From NCBI RefSeq assembly GCF_021390935.1, contig NZ_JAJPUI010000002.1, forward strand, positions 868,001 through 932,000: a DNA stretch of 64,000 bases. Direction: 5' to 3'. The notes under the pieces were generated by a model. It saw nothing but the letters and a program-made list of their open reading frames with translations. It was not told the origin of the DNA and did no database searches. Each line of letters starts with the position of its first letter. Position 1 is the first letter of the stretch. Positions 9,226-17,570 of the stretch are shown here, piece after piece. Both the position numbers and the translations under genes were made by a program. Source of the DNA: Streptomyces sp. CC228A. Its GTDB lineage: Bacteria; Actinomycetota; Actinomycetes; Streptomycetales; Streptomycetaceae.

Positions 9226-10668
9226 TCACGCCTCCGCGCCCGCCGACTTCCGGGTGTGCAACTGCCGTGCCACCTCGGCGATCGATCCCGACAGGGACGG
9301 GTACACAGTGAAGGCGTTCGCGATCTGCTCGACGGTCAGATTGTTGTCGACCGCGATCGAGATGGGGTGGATCAGCTCACTGGCGCGCGGGGCGACGACG
9401 CAGCCGCCGACGACGATGCCGGTGCCCGGCCGGCAGAACATCTTGACGAAGCCGTCCCGCACCCCCTGCATCTTGGCGCGCGGGTTGCGCAGCAGCGGCA
9501 GCTTGACGACCCGGGCGTCGATCTTGCCCGCGTCCACGTCGGCCTGGGTGTACCCGACCGTGGCGATCTCGGGGTCGGTGAAGACGTTCGACGACACCGT
9601 CTTCAGGTTGAGCGGCGCCACCGTCTCACCCAGGAAGTGGTACATCGCGATCCGGCCCTGCTGGGCGGCCACCGACGCCAGCGCGAAGACGCCCGTCACG
9701 TCGCCCGCCGCGTACACGCCGGGCGCCGAGGTGCGGGACACCTTGTCGGTCCGGATGTGGCCGGAGTCCTTCAGCCGCACGCCGGCCTCCTCCAGCCCCA
9801 TGCCCGCGGTGTTCGGGACGGCGCCGACCGCCATGAGGCAGTGGGTGCCGGAGATGACCCGGCCGTCCGACAGGGTGACCTCGACGCGGTCGCCCACCCG
9901 TTTGGCGGACTGGGCGCGCGAGCGGGCCATGACGTTCATGCCGCGGCGCCGGAACACGTCCTCCAGCACGGCCGCCGCGTCCGGGTCCTCGCCCGGCAGC
10001 ACGCGGTCGCGCGACGAGACGAGCGTGACGCGGGAGCCGAGGGCCTGGTACGCGCCGGCGAACTCGGCGCCGGTCACACCGGAACCCACCACGATGAGCT
10101 CCTCGGGGAGCTCCTCCAGGTCGTACACCTGCGTCCAGTTGAGGATGCGCTCGCCGTCCGGCTTGGCGTCGGGGATCTCGCGCGGGTGGCCGCCGGTCGC
10201 GATGAGGACGGCGTCGGCGGTCAGGGTCTCCTCGGAGCCGTCGGCGGCGGTGACCACCACCTTCCGGGAGCCGTCGAGCGCCTGCGGGCCGTCGAGCCGG
10301 CCCCGGCCGCGCATCACCCGGGCGCCGGCCCGGGTGACGGACGCGGTGATGTCGTGCGACTGGGCGAGCGCGAGCCGCTTCACCCGGCGGTTCACCTTGC
10401 CCAGGTCGACCCCGACCACCCGGGCGGGGGTGTCCACGTGCGGCGTGTCGTCGGCGACGATGATGCCCAGCTCCTCGTACGAGGAGTCGAAGGTCGTCAT
10501 GACCTCGGCGGTCGCGATGAGGGTCTTGGAGGGTACGCAGTCGGTCAGGACGGAGGCTCCGCCGAGGCCGTCGCAGTCCACGACGGTCACCTCCGCGCCG
10601 AGCTGGGCGCCCACCAGGGCCGCCTCGTATCCGCCGGGTCCGCCACCGATGATCACGATCCGGGTCAC
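9226..10668 (-). CDS. NAD(P)H-quinone dehydrogenase, LpdA-like flavoprotein
   Basis: 480 residues from GTG 10668 (TRIVIIGGGPGGYEAAL); a second in-frame GTG nine bases upstream is possible. The fold is that of pyridine nucleotide-disulfide reductases: FAD-binding GGGPGG at the N-terminus, NAD-binding VVGSGVTGAEFA in the middle, YAAGDVTG near residue 320 and a dimerisation domain. The usual active disulfide is broken: the segment reads GGASVLTDCVPSKT with only one Cys, as in mycobacterial LpdA, which reduces quinones rather than lipoamide. It is divergent from the next gene across 224 bp. Confidence 0.93.
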   Translation of the reverse strand: MTRIVIIGGGPGGYEAALVGAQLGAEVTVVDCDGLGGASVLTDCVPSKTLIATAEVMTTFDSSYEELGIIVADDTPHVDTPARVVGVDLGKVNRRVKRLALAQSHDITASVTRAGARVMRGRGRLDGPQALDGSRKVVVTAADGSEETLTADAVLIATGGHPREIPDAKPDGERILNWTQVYDLEELPEELIVVGSGVTGAEFAGAYQALGSRVTLVSSRDRVLPGEDPDAAAVLEDVFRRRGMNVMARSRAQSAKRVGDRVEVTLSDGRVISGTHCLMAVGAVPNTAGMGLEEAGVRLKDSGHIRTDKVSRTSAPGVYAAGDVTGVFALASVAAQQGRIAMYHFLGETVAPLNLKTVSSNVFTDPEIATVGYTQADVDAGKIDARVVKLPLLRNPRAKMQGVRDGFVKMFCRPGTGIVVGGCVVAPRASELIHPISIAVDNNLTVEQIANAFTVYPSLSGSIAEVARQLHTRKSAGAEA

Positions 10669-10892
10669 AGGGGTCACGCCTCGCGCTCTCGTCACGGCAA
10701 CCCCGCGGACTGTGCGGGCCCGGGGGTCGGGAATGGTCCTCGGAAGGAGGGGAGTACGTACTTCATTGTCCCGCACTGTTCGAGTCCGCTCAGCCCCGGG
10801 TCCTCGTTCGGCCGCTTCCGGCCGCGCCGTCGCAGCCGCCTCCCTTCGCCCGCGGCCAGCGCGCAGCCCCACCCCTCACGTACCCTCGACCC

Positions 10893-11330
10893 ATGTCGCT
10901 CTACGCCGCGTACGCCGGCAATCTCGACGCGCGGCTGATGTCCCGCCGCGCCCCGCACTCCCCGCTGCGCGGCACCGGCTGGATGAACGGCTGGCGCCTG
11001 ACCTTCGGCGGCGAGCAGATGGGCTGGGAGGGGGCCCTCGCCACGATCGTGGAGGACCCCTGCTCGCAGGTCTTCGTCGCGCTGTACGACATCGCCCCGC
11101 TGGACGAGGACTCGATGGACCGCTGGGAGGGCGTCGGGCTGGACATCTACCGGCGGCTGCGCGTGCGGGTGCACACCCTGGACGGTGAGGAGTCCGCCTG
11201 GACGTACGTGCTCAACGGCTACGAGGGCGGGCTGCCGTCGGCCCGCTACCTGGGCGAGGTCGCCGACGCGGCGGAGTCGGCGGGCGCCCCCCACGACTAC
11301 GTGATGGAGCTGCGCAAACGGCCCTGCTGA
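10893..11330 (+). CDS. Gamma-glutamylcyclotransferase-like protein
   Basis: 145-residue AIG2/GGCT-fold protein. It begins SLYAAYAGNLDARLM, the YGxN-like substrate loop of the family (here AYAGN), and contains RGTGWMNGWRLTF and LYDIAPLDEDSMDRWEG; the Asp-Glu pair before SMDRWEG includes the likely catalytic Glu. Members cleave gamma-glutamyl peptides to 5-oxoproline or act on related amides; the substrate is not predictable here. A tight gap of 49 bases precedes the next small gene. Confidence 0.85.
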   Translation: MSLYAAYAGNLDARLMSRRAPHSPLRGTGWMNGWRLTFGGEQMGWEGALATIVEDPCSQVFVALYDIAPLDEDSMDRWEGVGLDIYRRLRVRVHTLDGEESAWTYVLNGYEGGLPSARYLGEVADAAESAGAPHDYVMELRKRPC

Positions 11331-11379
11331 GGGCGGCCTGCGGCGCTAGACTCGCGCCAGGACAGGCGGAGGGATCATC

Positions 11380-11661
11380 ATGTCTCGCACCTACCAGGTG
11401 TACTTCACCGAGCAGGCCGCTTCGGCCCGCGACCGGCTGGACGACCAGCAGCGGTCCGCGTTCGACAAGGGCATCGCCCTCATCGCCCGCGATCCGTTCC
11501 TCGACCTCTCCCGCCCCATAAGCGCCACCGGAGACGACCGCACCGTCCTCCTCACGCAGAACATCCTGGTCGAGTACACCGTCAGCCTGGGGCGCCTGCT
11601 GATCTTCGTCGTCGAGGTCTTCAACAACAAGGACGTCCTCGTCACCGACGCCGACGCCTGA
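11380..11661 (+). CDS. Small RelE/ParE-like protein
   Basis: 93 residues from ATG 11380 with GGAGGG about eight bases upstream. The pattern of an N-terminal helix pair (FTEQAASARDRLDDQQRSAFDKGIALIARDPF) followed by strands with RTVLLTQNILVEYTV and LIFVVEVFNNKDVL resembles the RelE/ParE toxin fold, and streptomycetes keep such proteins without an antitoxin gene. No antitoxin-like ORF adjoins it. Toxic activity is not implied; call it a hypothetical protein of that fold. Confidence 0.65.
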   Translation: MSRTYQVYFTEQAASARDRLDDQQRSAFDKGIALIARDPFLDLSRPISATGDDRTVLLTQNILVEYTVSLGRLLIFVVEVFNNKDVLVTDADA

Positions 11662-11758
11662 CCCGCCCGTCCGGAGGGCCGGAAGGCCCTCCAGGGGCCG
11701 CCCGGCCGATTCGGCGGAAACCACAACGCAACGATCCGAACACCGTAGGCCCCGTCAT

Positions 11759-11770
11759 CTACGCGCGTAG
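11759..11770. promoter_or_regulatory. CTACGCGCGTAG operator upstream of pnp
   Basis: Perfect 12-bp palindrome. The pnp -10-like box TACCCT is at 11783-11788, seven bases before the GTG at 11795, so the site covers the -35 region of an apparently leaderless promoter. The same motif or a variant recurs before deoC, add, deoA and two transporter genes. Confidence 0.7.
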
Positions 11771-11794
11771 GCCCGTTCGGGTTACCCTCGTCGC

Positions 11795-12619
11795 GTGAAC
11801 GCATCTGCTACTCCGGAACGCCCCCAGGGCGACCCCTACGCCGCCGCCGACCAGGCCGCTTCCCGCCTGCGTGAGCTGACCGGCGCCGAGAACCACGACG
11901 TCGCCCTCGTGATGGGCTCCGGCTGGGCCCCGGCCGCCGACGCGCTCGGCAGCCCCGAGCACGAGTTCCCCGTCACCGAGCTGCCCGGCTTCCCGCCGCC
12001 CGCGGTCGAGGGCCACGGCGGCAAGCTGCGCTCGTACCGCATCGGCGACAAGCGGGCCCTGGTCTTCCTGGGACGGACGCACTTCTACGAGGGCCGCGGG
12101 GTCGCCGCCGTCGCCCACGGCGTGCGCACCGCCGTCGCCGCCGGCTGCAAGACCATCGTCCTCACCAACGGCTGCGGCGGCCTGCGCGAGGGCATGCGCC
12201 CCGGCCAGCCGGTGCTGATCAGCGACCACCTGAACCTGACCGCCGCCTCCCCGATCGTCGGCGCCAACTTCGTCGACCTGACGGACCTGTACTCGCCGCG
12301 GCTGCGCGCGCTCTGCAAGGAGGTGGACCCGAGCCTCGAAGAGGGCGTGTACGTCCAGTTCCCCGGGCCGCACTACGAGACCCCGGCCGAGATCGGCATG
12401 GTCCGCGTCCTCGGCGGCGACCTCGTCGGCATGTCGACCGTCCTGGAGGCCATCGCAGCCCGCGAGGCCGGCGCAGAGGTCCTCGGCATCTCGCTGGTCA
12501 CCAATCTGGCCGCGGGCCTTTCGGGTGAGCCGCTGAACCACGAGGAGGTCCTGCAGGCCGGTCGCGACTCCGCGGCCCGCATGGGCCAGCTCCTCACCCG
12601 GGTGCTGGAGCGCATCTGA
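11795..12619 (+). CDS. Purine-nucleoside phosphorylase
   Basis: 274-residue trimeric-type (PNP/MTAP family) enzyme that splits purine (deoxy)nucleosides to base and (deoxy)ribose-1-phosphate. Diagnostic segments are [21 protein letters not shown] with the phosphate-binding His, [32 protein letters not shown] and GMSTVLEAI. The GTG at 11795 has no ribosome binding site and lies seven bases after the -10-like TACCCT, which suggests a leaderless message. The mutase 71 bases downstream would use its sugar-1-phosphate product. Confidence 0.95.
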   Translation: MNASATPERPQGDPYAAADQAASRLRELTGAENHDVALVMGSGWAPAADALGSPEHEFPVTELPGFPPPAVEGHGGKLRSYRIGDKRALVFLGRTHFYEGRGVAAVAHGVRTAVAAGCKTIVLTNGCGGLREGMRPGQPVLISDHLNLTAASPIVGANFVDLTDLYSPRLRALCKEVDPSLEEGVYVQFPGPHYETPAEIGMVRVLGGDLVGMSTVLEAIAAREAGAEVLGISLVTNLAAGLSGEPLNHEEVLQAGRDSAARMGQLLTRVLERI

Positions 12620-12690
12620 GGCACCGCCGGGTATCGGCACACGGCAGGACCATCCCGTACGCGTACGACATTCACCCAGAGAGGGAGACC

Positions 12691-14340
12691 GTGCATCAGG
12701 ACCTGATCGCGCAGGCGGAGGCGTGGCTCGCGGAGGACCCGGACGGCGAGACCCGCGAGGAGCTCGCCGCCCTCCTCGCCGACCGGGACCTCGACGAGCT
12801 GGCCGCCCGCTTCGGCGGCACGCTGCAGTTCGGCACGGCCGGGCTGCGCGGTGAGCTGGGCGCCGGACCGATGCGGATGAACCGCTCCGTGGTCATCCGC
12901 GCGGCGGCGGGCCTGGCCGCGTACCTGAAGGAGAAGGGCCGCGGCGGCGGGCTGGTCGTCGTCGGCTACGACGCCCGCTACAAGTCGGCGGACTTCGCCC
13001 GCGACACGGCCGCCGTGATGGTGGCCGCGGGCCTGCGGGCGGCGCTCCTGCCCAGGCCGCTGCCGACGCCCGTCCTGGCGTACGCGATAAGGCACCTCGG
13101 CGCGGTCGCGGGCGTGGAGGTCACGGCGAGCCACAACCCGCCCCGGGACAACGGCTACAAGGTGTACCTGGGCGACGGCTCCCAGATCGTGCCGCCCGCG
13201 GACGCGGAGATCGCGGCGCAGATCGCGGCCGTGCGGTCGCTGGCGGACGTGCCGCGCGCCGAGGAGGGCTGGGACACCCTGGGCGACGAGGTCCTGGACG
13301 CCTACCTGGCGCGGACGGACGCCGTCCTCACCCCCGGCGGCCCGCGCTCCGCCCGCGTCGTCTACACCGCGATGCACGGCGTCGGCAAGGACGTGGTGCT
13401 CGCGGCCTTCGCCCGGGCGGGCTTCCCGGCGCCGGTGCTGGTCGCCGAGCAGGCGGAGCCCGACCCGGCGTTCCCCACCGTGGCGTTCCCGAACCCGGAG
13501 GAGCCGGGCGCCATGGACCTGGCGTTCGCGACGGCGCGTGAGGCCCGGCCGGACCTCGTGATCGCGAACGACCCGGACGCCGACCGCTGCGCGGTGGCCG
13601 TGCCGGACGACGCGGCCGAGGGCGGCTGGCGGATGCTGCGCGGCGACGAGGTGGGCGCGCTGCTGGCGGAGCACCTGGTCCACAAGGGGGCGCAGGGCGT
13701 CTTCGCGGAGTCGATCGTGTCGTCCTCGCTGCTGCGCCGTATCGCGGAGGCGGGCGGGGTGGGCCACGCGGAGACCCTCACCGGCTTCAAGTGGATCGCC
13801 CGCGTGGAGGGCCTGCGCTACGGCTACGAGGAGGCCCTCGGCTACTGCGTGGACCCGGACGGCGTCCGCGACAAGGACGGCGTCACGGCGGCCCTGCTGG
13901 TGGCGGAGCTGGCCTCCGAACTGAAGGAGCAGGGCCGGACCCTGTCGGACCTGCTGGACGACCTGGCGGTGGCGCACGGCCTGCACGCCACGGACCAGTT
14001 GTCGGTCCGCGTGCAGGACCTGTCGGTCATCTCGGACGCGATGCGCCGCCTGCGCGAGGCGCCTCCGGTGAAGCTGGGCGGGCTGACGGTGGTGTCGGCC
14101 GAGGACCTGACGAAGGGTTCGGAGGCGCTGCCCCCGACCGACGGCCTCCGGTACTACCTGGAGGGCGACTACAAGGCCCGCGTCATCGTCCGCCCGAGCG
14201 GTACGGAGCCGAAGCTGAAGTGCTACCTGGAGGTCGTCGTCCCCGTCGGCGACGCCACCGGCCTGGCGGAGGCCCGCAGCCGCGCGGCCGGGGTCCTGGA
14301 AGCCGTCAAGCGCGACCTGTCGGCCGCGGCGGGCATCTGA
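12691..14340 (+). CDS. Phosphosugar mutase (phosphopentomutase/phosphomannomutase-like, PGM2 type)
   Basis: 549 residues from GTG 12691 with GAGAGGGAG upstream. All four alpha-D-phosphohexomutase domains are present: FGTAGLRGELG, the phosphoserine loop TASHNPP, the metal loop NDPDADR, the sugar loop YEEALGY and the phosphate loop RPSGTEPKLK near the end. PGM2-type members accept pentose-1-phosphates. Lying after pnp in a nucleoside regulon, it most likely converts (deoxy)ribose-1-phosphate to the 5-phosphate for DeoC; the substrate is inferred from context. A 16-bp hairpin terminator follows. Confidence 0.92.
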   Translation: MHQDLIAQAEAWLAEDPDGETREELAALLADRDLDELAARFGGTLQFGTAGLRGELGAGPMRMNRSVVIRAAAGLAAYLKEKGRGGGLVVVGYDARYKSADFARDTAAVMVAAGLRAALLPRPLPTPVLAYAIRHLGAVAGVEVTASHNPPRDNGYKVYLGDGSQIVPPADAEIAAQIAAVRSLADVPRAEEGWDTLGDEVLDAYLARTDAVLTPGGPRSARVVYTAMHGVGKDVVLAAFARAGFPAPVLVAEQAEPDPAFPTVAFPNPEEPGAMDLAFATAREARPDLVIANDPDADRCAVAVPDDAAEGGWRMLRGDEVGALLAEHLVHKGAQGVFAESIVSSSLLRRIAEAGGVGHAETLTGFKWIARVEGLRYGYEEALGYCVDPDGVRDKDGVTAALLVAELASELKEQGRTLSDLLDDLAVAHGLHATDQLSVRVQDLSVISDAMRRLREAPPVKLGGLTVVSAEDLTKGSEALPPTDGLRYYLEGDYKARVIVRPSGTEPKLKCYLEVVVPVGDATGLAEARSRAAGVLEAVKRDLSAAAGI

Positions 14341-14362
14341 CGGGACCCGCGGCACACCTGCC

Positions 14363-14400
14363 GGAGGGGCCGGCCCGGAGCCACCCGGGCCGGCCCCTCC
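14363..14400 (+). terminator. Strong hairpin terminator after the mutase gene
   Basis: Perfect 16-bp stem GGAGGGGCCGGCCCGG (14363-14378) with its complement at 14385-14400 and a 6-base loop, 22 bases after the stop codon. Confidence 0.85.
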
Positions 14401-14493
14401 GCCGTACCCGCACACCACACCCCGCCGACCCGCCCCTCCGCCGCACCCGCACACCACACCCCTCAGACCCGCCGCACCCGCACACCGCACCCC
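14401..14493. repeat. Three copies of a 23-bp repeat
   Basis: A 23-base unit beginning GCCG(T/C)ACCCGCACACC occurs at 14401-14423, 14440-14462 and 14471-14493, directly after the terminator. The rest of the gap to the IS110-type element (14494-14881) is GC-rich and shows no gene. Confidence 0.65.
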
Positions 14494-14934
14494 CGGAGCC
14501 CGGCCCCTCCGCCGTACGCGCAGAGCGGGCCGCGATAGGGGCCCCTCCCCCGCGCCCGGCCCCTGCGGCCCCGAAGCCCCGGTGTCCGGGGTGTCCGGGG
14601 TGTCCGAGTGGGCCCGCGCCCCGGGAGCCGGCCCGCCCCGGCACGCCGGCACTCCCGTACGGCTGCGGCGTGCGAAGCAAGGTCGGCCGGCTGCTGCCCA
14701 CCGGGCCCGGCCGGGCGCGCCGCCCGGGCCGCTCGCCCGCCACGCGAGGAGTACCGCGGCCGACCGCCCGGCGCGGAAGCACCACGCGCATGGCTCCGCC
14801 ACCGCGAGCCGCCCCGGCCCGCAGGAGCCGCCCCCAGGTACATCCACAAGCCTGCGCCCCGCCCCGGCCCGCAGGCCCCGTTATGTTTTCTGCGGCTCCG
14901 CAACGGGGCCGCTGGCCTCCGGGCCCGGCATGAC

Positions 14935-15141
14935 TGTTGCCCCCTGTCGAAGGCATGACCTGGGGGGTGGTGTCACCGGGTCCGGGGGTGTTCGTCGGAG
15001 ACGCTGATCAGAGGTCCGGCCACCGTCCGGTCCGGCGCAATGCCGGACAGTTCGCGGGCGGCAGGTCTGCATAACGTGGATGCGCGAGCACGACACCCGA
15101 GCCGAGGCCGGCACCGCCAACACCCCCTGGGAAGGGGCACG
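14935..15141 (+). ncRNA. Candidate bridge RNA of the IS110-type element
   Basis: Noncoding left end between the element border and the transposase start. Visible hairpins include GGTG/CACC at 14966-14977 and a 7-bp stem GTCCGGC/GCCGGAC at 15030-15048 with a 5-base loop. In characterised IS110-group elements such as IS621, the long noncoding left end encodes a bridge RNA that pairs with target and donor DNA. Location and length fit; the loops and limits are not proven from this sequence. Confidence 0.4.
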
Positions 15142-16359
15142 ATGTTCGAGATCGAAGACGTGGGCGTGTTCCTGGGCCTGGACGTCGGCAAGAGTGCCCA
15201 CCACGGTCATGGGCTCACCCCGGGCGGGAAGAAGGTCTTCGACAAACCGCTGCCCAACAGCGAGCCCAGGCTGCGGGCCGTCTTCGACAAGCTGCGCGAC
15301 AAGTTCGGCACCGTCCTGGTGATCGTGGACCAGCCCGCCTCCATCGGCGCCCTGCCGCTGACCGTCGCCCGCGACGCCGGCTGCCAGGTCGCCTACCTGC
15401 CCGGACTCGCGATGCGCCGGATCGCCGACCTCTACCCGGGCGAGGCCAAGACCGACGCCAAAGACGCCGCCGTCATCGCGGACGCCGCACGGACTATGCC
15501 GCACACCCTGCGCTCGCTGGAACTGACCGACGAGATCACTGCCGAGCTCACCGTGCTCGTCGGCTTCGACCAGGACCTCGCCGCCGAGGCCACCCGCACC
15601 TCCAACCGGATACGCGGTCTGCTCACCCAGTTCCACCCCTCGCTGGAGCGCGTCCTGGGCCCGCGCCTGGACCACCAGGCCGTGACCTGGTTGCTGGAGC
15701 GCTACGGATCCCCGGCCGCCCTGCGCAAGGCAGGCCGCCGCAGACTCGTGGAGCTGATCCGCCCGAAGGCCCCGCGCATGGCCACCCGGCTGATCGACGA
15801 CGTCTTCGACGCGCTCGACGAACAGACCGTCGTGGTCCCGGGCACCGGCACCCTCGACATCGTGATCCCCTCCCTGGCCGCCTCGCTCACCGCTGTTCAC
15901 ACCCAGCGCCGGGCGATGGAAGCCCAGATCAACGCTCTGCTGGAGGCTCACCCTCTTTCCCCGGTCCTGACGTCGATGCCCGGCGTCGGCGTCAGGACCG
16001 CCGCCGTCCTGCTGGTTACCGTCGGCGACGGCACCAGCTTCCCCACCGCAGCCCACCTCGCCTCCTACGCCGGCCTCGCACCCACCACGAAGCAGTCCGG
16101 GACCTCGATCCACGGCGAACACGCACCCCGAGGCGGAAACCGGCAGCTCAAACGGGCGATGTTCCTCTCGGCCTTCGCCTGCATGAACGCCGACCCGGCC
16201 TCCCGCACCTACTACGACAAGCAACGAGCCCGCGGCAAAACCCACACCCAGGCACTCCTCCGCCTCGCCCGCCAACGCATCAGCGTCCTGTTCGCCATGC
16301 TCCGCGACGGCACCTTCTACGAACCCCGGACACCGACGGACGTCGAACTCGCCGCATAG
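15142..16359 (+). CDS. IS110-family transposase (DEDD/serine recombinase)
   Basis: 405 residues from ATG 15142 with GAAGGGG upstream. The N-terminal RuvC-like DEDD domain begins FLGLDVGKSAHH and carries the paired acidic residues of KTDAKDAAVIAD. A helical linker follows. The C-terminal transposase_20 domain shows MPGVGVRTAAVLL, ASYAGLAPTTKQSGTSIHG with the conserved serine, and GNRQLKRAMFLSAF. The gene appears intact, so the element may be active. Codon use is slightly less GC-biased than neighbours. Confidence 0.93.
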   Translation: MFEIEDVGVFLGLDVGKSAHHGHGLTPGGKKVFDKPLPNSEPRLRAVFDKLRDKFGTVLVIVDQPASIGALPLTVARDAGCQVAYLPGLAMRRIADLYPGEAKTDAKDAAVIADAARTMPHTLRSLELTDEITAELTVLVGFDQDLAAEATRTSNRIRGLLTQFHPSLERVLGPRLDHQAVTWLLERYGSPAALRKAGRRRLVELIRPKAPRMATRLIDDVFDALDEQTVVVPGTGTLDIVIPSLAASLTAVHTQRRAMEAQINALLEAHPLSPVLTSMPGVGVRTAAVLLVTVGDGTSFPTAAHLASYAGLAPTTKQSGTSIHGEHAPRGGNRQLKRAMFLSAFACMNADPASRTYYDKQRARGKTHTQALLRLARQRISVLFAMLRDGTFYEPRTPTDVELAA

Positions 16360-16422
16360 CTTCAGCAAGCCCGAACCACCCGAAACCCGACAGAGGTGCC
16401 TTGACGAAAGACATAGAGGCAC

Positions 16423-16620
16423 CCCCCAGATACATCCACAAGCCACCCGCCCGGTCCCCGGCCCGCAGGAGCCACCCGGGCACACGCGCAAGCCACCGCC
16501 CCAGCCCCGGCCCTGACCCGCAGGAGCCCGCCCGGGCACACGCACAAGCCGCCGCCCCGGCTGGCCCGTAGGAGCCGCCCGGGCACACCCGCACACCGCC
16601 GCCCCGGCCTGCCGCCGGGC
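16423..16620. repeat. Tandem intergenic repeat beside the IS110-type element
   Basis: Imperfect units of about 50-60 bases built from CCGCAGGAGCC..CCCGGGCACAC..CAAGCC occur at least three times to the right of the element; a diverged unit containing TACATCCACAAGCC lies on each side (14831 and 16423). The segment 16621-16749 is GC-rich without a gene. Confidence 0.6.
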
Positions 16621-16749
16621 CCTGGGGCCCGGATCCGGCCAGTCGCTGTCCCCGGGGCCCCGCTCCGGGAAGCCCCCGGTCGCCCTACCGCCCGGCCCGG
16701 GCGTCCTGGACGGTCGACCGCCCTGCCCCGCCCACCGGCGCCGTCGGCG

Positions 16750-17346
16750 TCACGCCGTGACCAGCAGGCCCACCAGCACCACCAGGCCGACCGCCATCGG
16801 GGCGAGGAGTTCGTAGCACCACCGGACCCGGGGCTCACCCTGGGCGGTGGGGCGCTGCTCGCCCTTCTCCGCGAGCTCCTTGAGTACGTCCAGCGGGCGG
16901 TCGTTGCCGCCCTCGGAGGCGCCGCCTCCGCTGCGCAGGGCCTTCTTCCGGGCCCTGAGGGACACGGGGACCGCCCACACCTGGTACTTGGCGCCGTCGC
17001 GGGTCACGGCCTCGGTCGAGTAGGAGGCGCGTACCGCGGCGACCGTGCCCCACGGCAGCTCGATGGTGCGGAAGGGGTTGCGGATCCTGACGCGGTCCGC
17101 GTTCGCGTACACGGCGGGGCGGAAGGTGAACGCCACCACCAGCGGCACGCCGAGCAGCAGCAGCGCGGCGGCCGTCCACGGCACCCGGCCGTCGCCCCGC
17201 AGCATCGCGTCGACGCCCATCCAGAGGCCGACCGCGAGGAGCAGCACGCCGCCGGCCATGGCCATCGGGGACCGGTAGACCCGGTCCGCGTACGCGGGCT
17301 CCGCGGAGGGGTCGGGGGTGCCGGGCTGCTGCTCAGGGGTCGTCAT
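16750..17346 (-). CDS. Membrane protein with a bacterial PH-like domain
   Basis: 198 residues from ATG 17346. A Pro-rich cytoplasmic start leads to two hydrophobic segments (about residues 29-47 and 56-74), then a PH-like strand region (VYANADRVRIRNPFRTIELPWGTVAAVRAS) and a third hydrophobic segment at the C-terminus (MAVGLVVLVGLLVTA). This arrangement matches the bacterial low-molecular-weight PH-domain proteins (bPH type). No catalytic residues are seen; role unknown. Confidence 0.8.
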   Translation of the reverse strand: MTTPEQQPGTPDPSAEPAYADRVYRSPMAMAGGVLLLAVGLWMGVDAMLRGDGRVPWTAAALLLLGVPLVVAFTFRPAVYANADRVRIRNPFRTIELPWGTVAAVRASYSTEAVTRDGAKYQVWAVPVSLRARKKALRSGGGASEGGNDRPLDVLKELAEKGEQRPTAQGEPRVRWCYELLAPMAVGLVVLVGLLVTA

Positions 17347-17545
17347 GGGGGCGATTGTGCCTCAGGCCGCCGGGACGCCGGTGTGAGGTACTGCACCCGC
17401 CCGCGGGGCGCGGCGCGTCCCCCGCGCGTTCCGCCGGTGTGACGTACTGCACCCCGGCGCCGGGCCGCGCCGCGCTCGCCTGCGCGTTCCGGGTCACGGA
17501 TGCGCAGTCGTGACCTCCCGCGGACGTCCTGCTCTGTACAGGCCG

Positions 17546-17557
17546 CTACGCGCGTAG
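17546..17557. promoter_or_regulatory. CTACGCGCGTAG operator overlapping the deoC promoter
   Basis: Perfect palindrome immediately upstream of the -10-like TATGCT (17559-17564), which is seven bases from the deoC GTG. The site occupies the spacer between -35 and -10, a position where a bound protein would block RNA polymerase. Confidence 0.72.
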
Positions 17558-17570
17558 ATATGCTCACCTG

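Larger units (their letters stand above)
14882..16421 (+). mobile_element. IS110-family insertion element (ends approximate)
   Basis: An IS110-type transposase (15142-16359) with about 260 bases of structured noncoding DNA on its 5' side and about 60 on its 3' side. The right end carries GGTGCC and GGCACC in inverted orientation around 16396-16422. Outside both limits lies the same 22-base direct repeat with one mismatch (14831-14852 and 16423-16444), part of a local intergenic repeat family, which brackets the element. IS110 elements make little or no target duplication, so exact ends cannot be set without an empty site. Confidence 0.6.

Noticed and set aside
11380..11661. Toxin-antitoxin module
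   Set aside because: Only a toxin-like fold is suggested; no antitoxin gene adjoins and the neighbour is purine-nucleoside phosphorylase.
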